Notes under the pieces: model-generated
Told to the model about the DNA's origin: nothing
Database searches by the model: none
Seen by the model: only the letters and a program-made list of their open reading frames with translations
Assembly: GCF_963528755.1 (NCBI RefSeq)
Contig: NZ_CAURXA010000002.1
Coordinates: 62,001-126,000 of the forward strand
DNA: 64,000 nt
Direction: 5' to 3'
Source: Selenomonas sp963528755
GTDB taxonomy: Bacteria > Bacillota > Negativicutes > Selenomonadales > Selenomonadaceae
Shown: positions 1-8,039 of the stretch, piece by piece
Layout of the letters: every line of letters starts with the position of its first letter
How positions within the stretch are numbered: position 1 is the first letter of the stretch
Made by a program: the position numbers and the translations under genes

Positions 1-45
1 GGAAGCTTTTCTATTTTCAAGTTGCTTGTGAGGGAATTCCGCGCC

Positions 46-1677
46 TTACATCATGCCCGGCATACCGCCGCCCATGCCCGGTGCGCCCATCGGCATCGGA
101 GGCTCCTTCTCCGGCTTGTCTGCCACGAGCGTCTCCGTCGTCAGGACCATCGCCGCGATGCTCGCCGCATTCTGCAGAGCGGAACGCGTGACCTTCGCCG
201 GGTCGACGATGCCCGCGCCGATCATGTCGACGTACTCGCCCGTCAGAGCGTTGAAGCCCGTGCCATTCGCCGACTTCTTGACGTTCTCGACGACGACAGA
301 ACCTTCGAGACCCGCGTTGTTCGCAATCTGGCGAACCGGCTCCTCGATGGCACGCTTCACGATGTTAATGCCCGTCTGCACGTCACCCTCGGCGCTCAAA
401 GCGTCAAGCGCAGGCAGGATGTCGACGAACGTCGTGCCACCGCCGGCGACGATGCCCTCTTCGACTGCCGCACGCGTAGCGTTCAGCGCGTCCTCGATGC
501 GCAGCTTCTTGTCCTTCATCTCGACCTCGGTCGCAGCGCCGATCTCGATGACGGCGACGCCGCCCGCGAGCTTTGCGAGGCGCTCCTGCAACTTCTCCTT
601 GTCGAAGTCCGAAGTCGTCTCCGCGACCTGCTTCTTGATCTGCTCGACACGAGCGTCGATCGCAGCCTTGTCGCCGGAGCCATCGACGATCGTCGTCTCT
701 TCCTTCGATGCGCGAACCTGACGCGCCTGACCGAGATCCTCAATCTCGACGCTGTCGAGCTTCCTGCCGACTTCCTCGGAGATGACCGTGCCGCCCGTCA
801 GGATAGCGATGTCTTCGAGCATCGCCTTGCGGCGGTCGCCGAAGCCCGGAGCCTTGACGGCAAGAGCCTTGAACGTGCCGCGCAGCTTGTTGACGACGAG
901 CGTCGCAAGCGCCTCACCGTCGAGATCCTCGGCGATGATCATCAGTTCCTTGCCCTGCTTTACGACCTTCTCAAGAATCGGCAGGATGTCGGCAATCGCC
1001 GAAATCTTGCGATCCGTGATGAGGATGTACGGATTGTCGAGAACGGCTTCCATCTTGTCCGTATCCGTGACCATGTAGGGGGAGATGTAACCGCGGTCGA
1101 ACTGCATGCCCTCGACGACCGAGAGGTTCGTGTCCATAGACTTCGACTCCTCGACCGTGATGACGCCGTCCTTGCCGACCTTCTCCATCGCCTCGGCGAT
1201 CAGCTCGCCGACTTCCTCGTCGCCCGAGGAAATTGCCGCGACCTGCGCGATCGCCGCCTTGCCCTCGACCTTCTTCGAGTTGCTCTTGATCTCATCGACG
1301 AGCTTCTTGACCGCCTGGTCGATGCCCTTCTTGAGAATCATCGGGTTCGCGCCCGCAGCGACGTTCCTCATGCCCTCGTGGATCATTGCCTGCGCGAGGA
1401 GCGTAGCCGTCGTCGTGCCGTCGCCCGCGATGTCGTTCGTCTTCGTCGCGACTTCCTTGACGAGCTGTGCGCCCATGTTCTCAAACGGATCTTCGAGTTC
1501 GATGTCCTTCGCAATCGTCACGCCGTCGTTCGTGATCGTCGGTGCGCCGAACTTCTTGTCGAGAACGACGTTGCGACCCTTAGGCCCAAGCGTGACCTTT
1601 ACGGCATTTGCCAAAGCGTCGACGCCCTTGCCGAGCGCACGGCGCGCTTCTTCATTGAACAAAACCTGCTTTGCCAT
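46..1677 (-). CDS. groEL: GroEL chaperonin (60 kDa subunit)
   Basis: Cytosolic ATP-dependent folding chamber that works with the GroES cap. The protein is 543 aa, starts MAKQVLFNEEARR and ends in the Gly/Met-rich tail typical of GroEL. The ATP-site signature VKVTLGPKGRN and the GDGTTTATLL segment are intact. The start was set at the ATG at 1677: a longer reading adds five residues that merely translate the ribosome site GGGAGG at 1684-1689. It is the second gene of the groES-groEL operon, 57 bp after groES, and shares its CIRCE-controlled promoter. Function is certain from sequence; nothing unusual is seen. Confidence 0.99.
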   Translation of the reverse strand: MAKQVLFNEEARRALGKGVDALANAVKVTLGPKGRNVVLDKKFGAPTITNDGVTIAKDIELEDPFENMGAQLVKEVATKTNDIAGDGTTTATLLAQAMIHEGMRNVAAGANPMILKKGIDQAVKKLVDEIKSNSKKVEGKAAIAQVAAISSGDEEVGELIAEAMEKVGKDGVITVEESKSMDTNLSVVEGMQFDRGYISPYMVTDTDKMEAVLDNPYILITDRKISAIADILPILEKVVKQGKELMIIAEDLDGEALATLVVNKLRGTFKALAVKAPGFGDRRKAMLEDIAILTGGTVISEEVGRKLDSVEIEDLGQARQVRASKEETTIVDGSGDKAAIDARVEQIKKQVAETTSDFDKEKLQERLAKLAGGVAVIEIGAATEVEMKDKKLRIEDALNATRAAVEEGIVAGGGTTFVDILPALDALSAEGDVQTGINIVKRAIEEPVRQIANNAGLEGSVVVENVKKSANGTGFNALTGEYVDMIGAGIVDPAKVTRSALQNAASIAAMVLTTETLVADKPEKEPPMPMGAPGMGGGMPGMM

Positions 1678-1734
1678 GGTAAAACCTCCCAATATCTATC
1701 GAATCTATCGAATCTGCGCTCTCTCAGACAAATC

Positions 1735-2016
1735 TCAGAGAACCGCGAGGATGTCGCTCTCGCGAACGATCAAGTAGTTCTGCTCGTCGACCTTGACTTC
1801 AGAACCCGAGTACTTCGAGAAGATAACCTTGTCGCCCGTCTTGACTTCCATCTGCGCACGCGTGCCGTTGTCGAGCATCTTGCCCGTGCCGACTGCGACG
1901 ACTTCGCCTTCCTGCGGCTTCTCCTTCGCCGTGTCCGGCAGCACGATGCCGCTCGCCGTCTTCATATCGCCTTCCGAAACCTTGATGACAACTCTGTCGC
2001 CCAATGGCCTGATCAT
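1735..2016 (-). CDS. groES: GroES co-chaperonin (10 kDa subunit)
   Basis: 93-aa cap of the GroEL chamber. The sequence begins MIRPLGDRVVIKVSEGD and contains the mobile-loop region (residues about 18-32, TASGIVLPDTAKEKPQ), as expected for the full family length. First gene of the groESL operon. The start ATG has a GGGAGGAAGA ribosome site just upstream and the CIRCE operator about 60 bp before it. Confidence 0.99.
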   Translation of the reverse strand: MIRPLGDRVVIKVSEGDMKTASGIVLPDTAKEKPQEGEVVAVGTGKMLDNGTRAQMEVKTGDKVIFSKYSGSEVKVDEQNYLIVRESDILAVL

Positions 2017-2078
2017 GTTTATCTTCCTCCCAAATCAACGGAATCGCTGACGAATCAGCTCTTCCTAAATTCTTTTTG

Positions 2079-2105
2079 TTAGCACTCGCATTGCTTGAGT
2101 GCTAA
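2079..2105. promoter_or_regulatory. CIRCE operator (HrcA binding site)
   Basis: Perfect inverted repeat TTAGCACTC, 9-bp spacer, GAGTGCTAA, the canonical CIRCE element. It lies between the groESL promoter (-10 at 2117-2122) and groES, in the expected +1 region for HrcA repression. hrcA itself is not in this window. Confidence 0.98.
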
Positions 2106-2116
2106 TCACAGTTCTT

Positions 2117-2145
2117 ATATTACTCATTTTTCAACAAATAGTCAA
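2117..2145 (-). promoter_or_regulatory. groESL promoter (sigma-A type)
   Basis: On the minus strand, TTGACT (2140-2145), 17-bp spacer, TAATAT (2117-2122). The predicted transcription start lies next to the CIRCE palindrome, fitting heat-shock repression by HrcA. Confidence 0.85.
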
Positions 2146-2190
2146 GGACTTTTTTTGATTTTTTGACCTTTTAGGGAGAAATCCTCTCCC

Positions 2191-2943
2191 TCACCCCAGC
2201 ACCAGTCCCACAGGGCAATGATCGCTGCCGAAGACCTCGTTGTGGATCGTCGCCTCCTTGATCTTCGGCGCGAGGCGGTCGGAAACGAGGAAGTAGTCGA
2301 TGCGCCAGCCTGCATTCGTCTCACGCGCCTTGCGAAGATACGACCACCATGTATAGATGCCCGTCTTGTCGGGGTAGAGCGCACGGAACGTGTCGGTGAA
2401 GCCCGCTTGGAGAAGCTCCGTCATCTTCTCGCGTTCCTCGTCGGTGAAGCCTGCATTCTTGCGGTTCGTCTTGGGATTCTTGAGGTCGATTTCCGTATGC
2501 GCCACGTTGAGGTCGCCGCAGACGACGACGGGCCTCTTCGCGTCAAGCGCCAAAAGATAGTCACGGAACGCCTCCTCCCAAGTCATGCGATAGGCGAGAC
2601 GCTCAAGGCCGCGCTGCGAATTCGGCGTGTAAACTGTCACGAAGTAGAGATCGTCGAACTCCAGCGCGATGACGCGTCCCTCGTGATCGTGCTCTTCGAT
2701 GCCGAGACCGTAGCTGACGGAAAGCGGCTCGATGCGGCTGAAGACCGCCGTGCCCGAGTAGCCCTTCTTCTCCGCACTGTTCCAATACTGCTTGTAGCCC
2801 GTAAGCTCCAAGATTGCCTGCTCCGGCTGCATCTTCGTCTCCTGCACGCCGAAGACGTCGGCGTCAAGCGCCTTGAACGACTGCATGAAGCCCTTGCCGA
2901 GGCAAGCGCGCAGACCATTGACATTCCATGATACAAAACGCAT
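2191..2943 (-). CDS. exoA: Exodeoxyribonuclease III (AP endonuclease)
   Basis: 250-aa member of the exonuclease III / APE1 family that nicks DNA at abasic sites during base excision repair. It opens with MRFVSWNVNGLRA (Asn of the active site), has the metal-binding VFGVQETKMQ segment, the catalytic CGDLNVAH motif near the middle, and ends with GSDHCPVGLVL carrying the catalytic Asp-His pair. A GGGGGA ribosome site precedes the ATG. It follows uppP by 12 bp and is probably its co-transcribed partner. xthA would be an equivalent symbol. Confidence 0.96.
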   Translation of the reverse strand: MRFVSWNVNGLRACLGKGFMQSFKALDADVFGVQETKMQPEQAILELTGYKQYWNSAEKKGYSGTAVFSRIEPLSVSYGLGIEEHDHEGRVIALEFDDLYFVTVYTPNSQRGLERLAYRMTWEEAFRDYLLALDAKRPVVVCGDLNVAHTEIDLKNPKTNRKNAGFTDEEREKMTELLQAGFTDTFRALYPDKTGIYTWWSYLRKARETNAGWRIDYFLVSDRLAPKIKEATIHNEVFGSDHCPVGLVLG

Positions 2944-2955
2944 GATATTTCCCCC

Positions 2956-3801
2956 TCAGCCCTGCACGGGATCGCCGACGAAGTAGAGATAGAGGACGAC
3001 GATGATGCCGAGCACGATGCGATACCAGCCGAACGCCTTGAAATCATTGTTCTTGATGTAGCGCAGCAAAAACTTGATCGAAAGGATCGACACGACGAAT
3101 GCCGTCGCCATGCCCACGACGAGAATCAAGATCTCGCTGCCCGTGTAGTGCCAGCCAAACTTGACCATCTTCAAGAGACTCGCGCCGAACATGACGGGAA
3201 TGGCGAGGAAGAACGTGAATTCCGCCGCCACATAGCGCGACGTGCCGAAGAGGATGCCGCCCAAGATCGTCGCGCCCGAGCGCGACGTGCCCGGCACGAG
3301 AGACAGCACCTGAAAGAGGCCGATGATGAACGCCGTCTTGTAGTCGAGCCGCTCGATCTCGCGCACGCGCGGCGTGCGACGCTTATTGTACGTCTCGACG
3401 ACGAGGAACATGACGCCGTAGAAGATCAAGGTCGCCGCGACGACAGGCGCCGTCATGAAGTGCTCTTCCATGAACTTGTTGAACAAAAGTCCGATGACCG
3501 CCGCCGGCACGCAGGCAAGGATGACCTTGTACCAGAGCTGCCACGTAGCACGCTTCTCCCAGCTTGACTTCCAGCTCGAAAACGGGTTGAGCTTCTCAAA
3601 GTTCAGCACGACGACGGCAAGGATGGCGCCGAGCTGTATGACGACGAGGAACATGTCCATAAAGGACTTCGACACGTCGAGCTTGATGAACTCATCGACA
3701 AGAATCATATGTCCCGTGCTGCTGATCGGCAGCCACTCCGTCAGCCCTTCGACAATGCCCAGGACAACCGTTTTCAAAAGCTCCATAATACTTAAATCCA
3801 C
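2956..3801 (-). CDS. uppP: Undecaprenyl-diphosphatase UppP (BacA family)
   Basis: 281-aa integral membrane enzyme that dephosphorylates undecaprenyl pyrophosphate to recycle the lipid carrier of peptidoglycan; loss gives bacitracin sensitivity in known species. The two family signatures are present: EGLTEWLPISSTGHM near the N-terminus and PGTSRSGATI near the middle, with about eight hydrophobic segments. The start is a GTG at 3801, six bases after GGGGGA; an ATG at 3786 has no ribosome site. First gene of a uppP-exoA pair. Confidence 0.96.
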   Translation of the reverse strand: MDLSIMELLKTVVLGIVEGLTEWLPISSTGHMILVDEFIKLDVSKSFMDMFLVVIQLGAILAVVVLNFEKLNPFSSWKSSWEKRATWQLWYKVILACVPAAVIGLLFNKFMEEHFMTAPVVAATLIFYGVMFLVVETYNKRRTPRVREIERLDYKTAFIIGLFQVLSLVPGTSRSGATILGGILFGTSRYVAAEFTFFLAIPVMFGASLLKMVKFGWHYTGSEILILVVGMATAFVVSILSIKFLLRYIKNNDFKAFGWYRIVLGIIVVLYLYFVGDPVQG

Positions 3802-3844
3802 ACAGAATCCCCCTAATTCTCCTTACGAGATATTGAATGGGAAC

Positions 3845-3873
3845 ATTATACCACAGTTGCCGCGTCGTTGGAA
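3845..3873 (-). promoter_or_regulatory. uppP-exoA promoter with extended -10
   Basis: Minus strand TTCCAA (3868-3873), 17 bp, TATAAT (3845-3850). The -10 is preceded by TGG, giving an extended -10 that could compensate for the weak -35. Confidence 0.7.
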
Positions 3874-3960
3874 CAAAAAGGATTGCTCTTTCCATTCGCA
3901 AACTTGCGGAATCACTGCCCACCCATGAATCCTTGAATTATAAAAGATAATAAATCTTAT

Positions 3961-3989
3961 TTGTGAATCCGTACCATTTATGCTATAAT
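3961..3989 (+). promoter_or_regulatory. dps promoter, with possible PerR-like site upstream
   Basis: TTGTGA (3961-3966), 17 bp, TATAAT (3984-3989). Directly upstream (3938-3956) lies an AT-rich imperfect palindrome, TTATAAAAGATAATAA, which resembles but does not match the PerR box; the promoter is clear, the operator is a guess. Confidence 0.75.
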
Positions 3990-4046
3990 GGGAGCGATGA
4001 ATTTGCGGGCAAAGTTCCGCCCCTATATCGCAAAGGAGGATTTTTC

Positions 4047-4478
4047 ATGCACAAGATGTTGAACCAGCTTCTTTCCGACCTCGTCGTCGAATATCACAAA
4101 CTTCAGCACTACCACTGGTACGTCAAGGGTCCCGACTTCTTCCCCGTTCACGCGCAGTTGGAAAGCTACTACGACGGCGTGCGCGAAGACATCGACGCCA
4201 TCGCCGAGAGCCTGCTGCAGATCAACCACGAACCGCTGTCGTCCCTCAAGGACTTCCTCGCAACCGCGAAGATTGAGGAAGCGAAGCCCGGCTTCGTGAC
4301 CTCGGACGAGATCCTTGCTGAAGTCGAGAAGGACTTCTCCTATATCTACGAGCAGGTGCGCAGCCTCAAGAAAGCTGCCGACGAGGCGAACCGCTACGTC
4401 ACTTCCATGCTCATGGACGACCTCATCAAGAAATACGCCAAGTCGCTGTGGATGCTTCGTCAGGCGCGCATGAAGTAA
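4047..4478 (+). CDS. dps: Dps-family ferritin-like DNA-protection protein
   Basis: 143-aa four-helix-bundle ferroxidase that stores iron and consumes peroxide. The Dps signature is visible: HYHWYVKGPDFFPVHAQLE followed by YDGVREDIDAIAE, i.e. the His, Asp and Glu residues that build the ferroxidase site between subunits. The ATG at 4047 follows AAAGGAGGA by six bases; a longer in-frame reading from 3963 has no ribosome site and would overlap the promoter. It stands alone, between its own promoter and a strong terminator. Likely oxidative-stress or iron regulated. Confidence 0.93.
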   Translation: MHKMLNQLLSDLVVEYHKLQHYHWYVKGPDFFPVHAQLESYYDGVREDIDAIAESLLQINHEPLSSLKDFLATAKIEEAKPGFVTSDEILAEVEKDFSYIYEQVRSLKKAADEANRYVTSMLMDDLIKKYAKSLWMLRQARMK

Positions 4479-4505
4479 GAGAACCCGCAGCATGAACAGT
4501 CAAAA

Positions 4506-4538
4506 ATGGGCGATGCATAGACATGCATCGCCCATTTT
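4506..4538. terminator. Bidirectional terminator between dps and glyS
   Basis: 13-bp perfect stem ATGGGCGATGCAT (4506-4518) / ATGCATCGCCCAT (4523-4535) with a 4-nt loop. T-run downstream on the plus strand and A-run upstream (T-run on the minus strand), so it can serve both convergent genes. Confidence 0.9.
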
Positions 4539-4636
4539 TCATTTCGTGCCGCCCTTCAGGTCTTGAACTTGGCGGCCGCCACATTGAGGTCATGCGCCAT
4601 ATCGGGGAGACCGCGCGTACTTGCAGCGATCTCTTC

Positions 4637-6703
4637 TTACGCCTGCACGATCTTGCTGAAGTCAGCAACCTCGCGCAGGAGATCGTCGACGCCCTTCAAG
4701 AGGGCGAGGCGATTCTTGCGAATCTTCTCGTCGTCCGCCATGACCATGACGGCGTCAAAGAAGGCGTTGATCGGCTCGGCAAGATCCTTGAAATCGTCGA
4801 TGGCGCCGACGAAGTCGTGCGCCTCGATGAGGCTCTCAGCTGCGCTCTTGGCAGAGGTGTAGGCCTTCATCAGTTCCTTCTCCTCGTCCGTCTCGAAGAG
4901 CGCTGCATCGACGTGCGCTTCACCCTTCTCCGCCTTTGCCGCGAGGTTCGCCACGCGCACGAAGGCCTGCACGGCGTCCGCCATGCCGAGCGCGGCAAGC
5001 TGATCTCTGACCGCCTTCGCCGCGAGCAGCACGCGGCACACGTCGTCGACATTGCCGAGCACAGCATCAGCGATGTCGTAGCGTATGCCTTCTTCGGCAA
5101 GCACGTTCTTGAGGCGCAGGCGCATGAAGTCAGCGACATCCGCCTGCATCTTCTCGCGCACCGCCGCATCCGTGATCTTGAGCAGATCCATCGTCCAGTC
5201 CACAAGGTCGTGCAAGGAAACGGTGACTCCCGCTTCAATGATGCTGTGCACCATGCCGAGCGCCTGCCGTCGCAGGGCGAAGGGATCTTGAGAACCCGTC
5301 GGAATCAGGCCGCGACTGAACGTCGCGACGATGTTGTCCATCTTGTCCGCGAGACTCACGACGAGCCCCGCACGCGTCTTCGGCTGCGCATCGCCCGCAA
5401 AGCGCGGCATGTAGTGCTCGTCGATCGCGAGGGCTACGTCCTCACCCTCGCCGTCGAGACGTGCGTACTCCTTGCCCATGACGCCCTGCAGCTCCGTGAA
5501 CTCCGTGACCATTCCCGTCACGAGATCCGCCTTGGAAAGGAGCGCTGCACGCATCGCCGCCTTCTTCTCGGCATCATTCGCATCGATGGCGTCAGCGATT
5601 TTTTCTGCGAGCTTTTCGAGACGCAGCGACTTGTCATAGACCGTGCCAAGCCCTTCCTGGAATACGACGGTCTTGAGCTTGTCCAAATGCTCTGCAAGGC
5701 TCTTCTTCCTGTCCTCGTCGAAGAAGAACTGCGCGTCGGCAAGACGCGCGCGCAGCACGCGCTCGTTGCCGTGCTGCACCGTCTCCAGGTACTCTTTCCC
5801 GCCGTTTCGCACCGTGAGAAAGAGCGGCAGGAGCTTGCTGTCCGCCGACTTCACGGGGAAGTAGCGCTGATGATCGCGCATCGGCGTGATGACGGCATCG
5901 GGCGGCAGAGCGAGATACTTGTCCTCGAAGCTTCCCGCAAGCGCTGTCGGATACTCGACGAGGTAAAGCACCTCTTCGAGGAGGTTCGGCGTGATTTCCG
6001 CCGTGCCGCCATGCGCCTTCGCCGCTTCGACGAGTCCCTCCTCAATCAGAGCCTTACGCCGCGCGGGGTCAACGATGACGAAGGCCTTCTCGCACGCCTC
6101 CTCGTAATGCGCGGCATCCTCAATCGTGAAGTCGCCCGTGCTGAGGAAGCGATGGCCGCGCGATGTATTGCCGCTCTTGACACATGCAAGCTCGAAGGGC
6201 ACGATCCTATCGCCGTAGAGCGCAACGAGCCAGCGCAGGGGACGGATGAAGCGGAAGTCGAGGTCGCCCCAGCGCATGCTATTCGGAAGCGGAAGACCTG
6301 AAATGAGCTCGGGCAGCATCTTTGCCAGCACCTTTTCCGCACTCTCGCCCGCTTCTTCGACGAGCGCGTAGACATAGCCGTCACGCACGACGAGATCCTG
6401 CGCCTTCAATCCCTGCCCGCGCGCGAAGCCTTCCGCCGCCTTCGTCGGCTTGCCTGCCGCATCGAATGCCACCTGTACGGAGGGGCCGCGCTTCTCCTCG
6501 GCGACGTCCTCCTGCCTTTCCGCGAGTCCTTCGACGACGAGCGCGAGGCGGCGCGGCGTGCCGAGCGTCCGCACCGCGCCGTGCGCGAGGCGCAGTTCCT
6601 TCAAAGCCTTCTTCGCGTTCTCGCCAAGCTCCTTGAGCATCCCGGGCATCGCATGTGCCGGAATTTCCTCCGTACCGATCTCCAACAACAAATCCTTGCT
6701 CAT
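4637..6703 (-). CDS. glyS: Glycyl-tRNA synthetase beta subunit
   Basis: 688-aa beta chain of the bacterial heterotetrameric glycyl-tRNA synthetase; it carries the tRNA-binding and HD-like domains while the alpha chain holds the active site. The start at 6703 (MSKDLLLEIGTEEIPA) overlaps the glyQ stop by four bases (ATGA) and follows a G-rich ribosome site. Longer readings run into glyQ and are not coding. Translationally coupled to glyQ and controlled by the T-box upstream of it. Confidence 0.98.
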   Translation of the reverse strand: MSKDLLLEIGTEEIPAHAMPGMLKELGENAKKALKELRLAHGAVRTLGTPRRLALVVEGLAERQEDVAEEKRGPSVQVAFDAAGKPTKAAEGFARGQGLKAQDLVVRDGYVYALVEEAGESAEKVLAKMLPELISGLPLPNSMRWGDLDFRFIRPLRWLVALYGDRIVPFELACVKSGNTSRGHRFLSTGDFTIEDAAHYEEACEKAFVIVDPARRKALIEEGLVEAAKAHGGTAEITPNLLEEVLYLVEYPTALAGSFEDKYLALPPDAVITPMRDHQRYFPVKSADSKLLPLFLTVRNGGKEYLETVQHGNERVLRARLADAQFFFDEDRKKSLAEHLDKLKTVVFQEGLGTVYDKSLRLEKLAEKIADAIDANDAEKKAAMRAALLSKADLVTGMVTEFTELQGVMGKEYARLDGEGEDVALAIDEHYMPRFAGDAQPKTRAGLVVSLADKMDNIVATFSRGLIPTGSQDPFALRRQALGMVHSIIEAGVTVSLHDLVDWTMDLLKITDAAVREKMQADVADFMRLRLKNVLAEEGIRYDIADAVLGNVDDVCRVLLAAKAVRDQLAALGMADAVQAFVRVANLAAKAEKGEAHVDAALFETDEEKELMKAYTSAKSAAESLIEAHDFVGAIDDFKDLAEPINAFFDAVMVMADDEKIRKNRLALLKGVDDLLREVADFSKIVQA

Positions 6704-7581
6704 GCTTTCGCCCCCCTCTTCAGCATCGGATAGCCGAGTTCCTCGCGCTGCTTCAAATAGCACTGGGCGCAGAGGCGCGCGAGTTTGCGCACGCGTCCGA
6801 TGAACGCCGTGCGCTCCGACACGCTGATCGCGCCGCGCGCGTCGAGCAGATTGAAGGCGTGCGAGCACTTCAAAACGTAATCGTAGGCGGGATGGACGCA
6901 CCCCAGCTCAATGATGCGCACGGCCTCCTTCTCGTACTTGTCAAAGAGATCGAAGAGAAGAACCTCATCCGACAGGTCAAAGGAATACGCCGACTGCTCG
7001 ACCTCGTTCTGATGGAAGACGTCACCGTACGTATAATCTGCCGTCCACTGGATGTCAAAGACGTTCTCGACGCCCTGGATGTACATGGCAAGACGCTCCA
7101 GCCCATAGGTGATCTCTGAAGAGACGGGCTTGACGTCTACGCTGCCGACCTGCTGGAAGTAGGTGAACTGCGTGATCTCCATGCCGTCGAGCCAGACTTC
7201 CCAGCCAAGACCCCATGCGCCCAAGGTCGGCGACTCCCAGTTGTCCTCGACGAAGCGGATGTCGTGCTGCTTGGGATCGATGCCGAGGCTTTCAAGACTT
7301 TCGAGGTAAAGCTCCTGGATATTGTCGGGCGACGGCTTCATGATGACTTGGAACTGATGGTGCTGATACAGACGATTCGGATTGTCGCCGTAGCGCCCGT
7401 CCGCCGGGCGGCGCGAAGGCTCGACATAGGCGACGTTCCACGGCTCTGGCCCCAAGACGCGCAGGAAGGTCGACGGATTCATCGTGCCCGCGCCCTTCTC
7501 CACGTCGTACGGCTGCGCCAGGATGCAGCCTTGCTCGCTCCAGAACTTCTGCAGAGCGAGGATGATCTCCTGAAACTTCAA
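6700..7581 (-). CDS. glyQ: Glycyl-tRNA synthetase alpha subunit
   Basis: 293-aa catalytic chain that activates glycine and charges tRNA-Gly. It begins KFQEIILALQKFWSEQGC after the initiator, as glyQ proteins do, and includes AQPYDVEKGAGTMNP and VAYVEPSRRPADGRYG. The start is a TTG at 7581, eight bases after AAGGAG; no ATG lies near the conserved N-terminus, and a reading from 7722 would translate the T-box leader. First gene of the glyQS operon. Confidence 0.97.
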   Translation of the reverse strand: MKFQEIILALQKFWSEQGCILAQPYDVEKGAGTMNPSTFLRVLGPEPWNVAYVEPSRRPADGRYGDNPNRLYQHHQFQVIMKPSPDNIQELYLESLESLGIDPKQHDIRFVEDNWESPTLGAWGLGWEVWLDGMEITQFTYFQQVGSVDVKPVSSEITYGLERLAMYIQGVENVFDIQWTADYTYGDVFHQNEVEQSAYSFDLSDEVLLFDLFDKYEKEAVRIIELGCVHPAYDYVLKCSHAFNLLDARGAISVSERTAFIGRVRKLARLCAQCYLKQREELGYPMLKRGAKA

Positions 7582-7612
7582 ATCGAACAACTCCTTATCT
7601 CGCGAAACGGAC

Positions 7613-7657
7613 AAAAAAATGCCCCGCCCCGCAACAAAAATGTCACAGGGACGAGAC
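7613..7657 (-). terminator. T-box-controlled attenuator of glyQS
   Basis: Minus strand GTCTCGTCCC (plus coordinates 7648-7657) pairs over 10 bp, with G-U pairs, to GGGGCGGGGC (7621-7630), followed by a seven-T run (7613-7619). This is the terminator that competes with the T-box antiterminator. Confidence 0.85.
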
Positions 7658-7860
7658 GTATCCCGCGGTTCCACCCTGATTGGCGCCGCCGTGCAGCAAA
7701 GCATGCTACGGCAAACGCCCACCTTGAATTTTATTGAACTGCTGCTCCAAAGCGCCCGTCACTCCCAAGAACCGCGCAAGAATCGTGCGCCGCCCTGACG
7801 GTCTTCCACTGCCACCGTCTCGCTGTACGGAAGTTCCTTTTCTTCTTCATCGCATGTTTA
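7613..7860 (-). ncRNA. T-box leader (tRNA-Gly-sensing) of glyQS
   Basis: The minus strand carries the invariant T-box core AGGGTGGAACCGCGGG (7662-7677), including the bases that pair with the acceptor end of uncharged tRNA. It is followed by GTCTCGTCCC, which can pair either in the antiterminator or in the terminator. The region 7690-7860 should hold stem I with the glycine specifier, but I could not place the specifier codon with certainty; the 5' limit is approximate. Known biology of the family: uncharged tRNA-Gly stabilises the antiterminator and switches glyQS on. Confidence 0.93.
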
Positions 7861-7986
7861 GGAAACGCTGATAAAAATGAAGTCGCCCAGATTTGCACAG
7901 GTGCGCTGTATCTATCGAGGATTTGTCGACGACGCGAGGACAGTGCAAATGTGCGAAGATGGGTGGCTGAATTTATCAGTGCTTCC
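7861..7986. repeat. MITE-like repeat, copy A (126 bp)
   Basis: Ends GGAAACGCTGATAAA (7861-7875) and TTTATCAGTGCTTCC (7972-7986) are inverted repeats with two mismatches. Subterminal ATTTGCAC / GTGCAAAT and GCCCA / TGGGT also pair, so the element could fold into a long hairpin. It shares ends and interior with copies at 11668-11946 and 29976-30041. Flanks TTTA / ATTA may be a decayed 4-bp target duplication. No coding capacity. It lies between the glyQS -10 and the T-box, i.e. inside the transcribed leader. Confidence 0.85.
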
Positions 7987-7989
7987 ATT

Positions 7990-8019
7990 AGTTTAGCAAA
8001 GGATGCGGCGGCTTGTCAA
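7990..8019 (-). promoter_or_regulatory. glyQS promoter
   Basis: Minus strand TTGACA (8014-8019), 18 bp, TAAACT (7990-7995). The predicted start of transcription falls around 7983, within the end of repeat copy A, so the repeat would be transcribed ahead of the T-box. Confidence 0.7.
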
Positions 8020-8039
8020 TGGCAGGAATGAATCTTCGT

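Noticed and set aside
22..2082. 686-codon open frame on the plus strand over groEL and groES
   Set aside because: Antisense shadow of GroEL/GroES; low-complexity Arg/Asp/Leu composition, no ribosome site, no family resemblance.
2173..2191. Hairpin AGGGAGA/TCTCCCT after exoA as a terminator
   Set aside because: On the minus strand the stem is followed by A-rich rather than T-rich sequence, so terminator function is not supported.
4523..6301. 592-codon open frame on the plus strand
   Set aside because: Antisense of glyS, no start signal, no recognisable domain.
7731..7988. 85-codon open frame on the minus strand
   Set aside because: Covers the T-box leader and repeat copy A; better explained as untranslated RNA.
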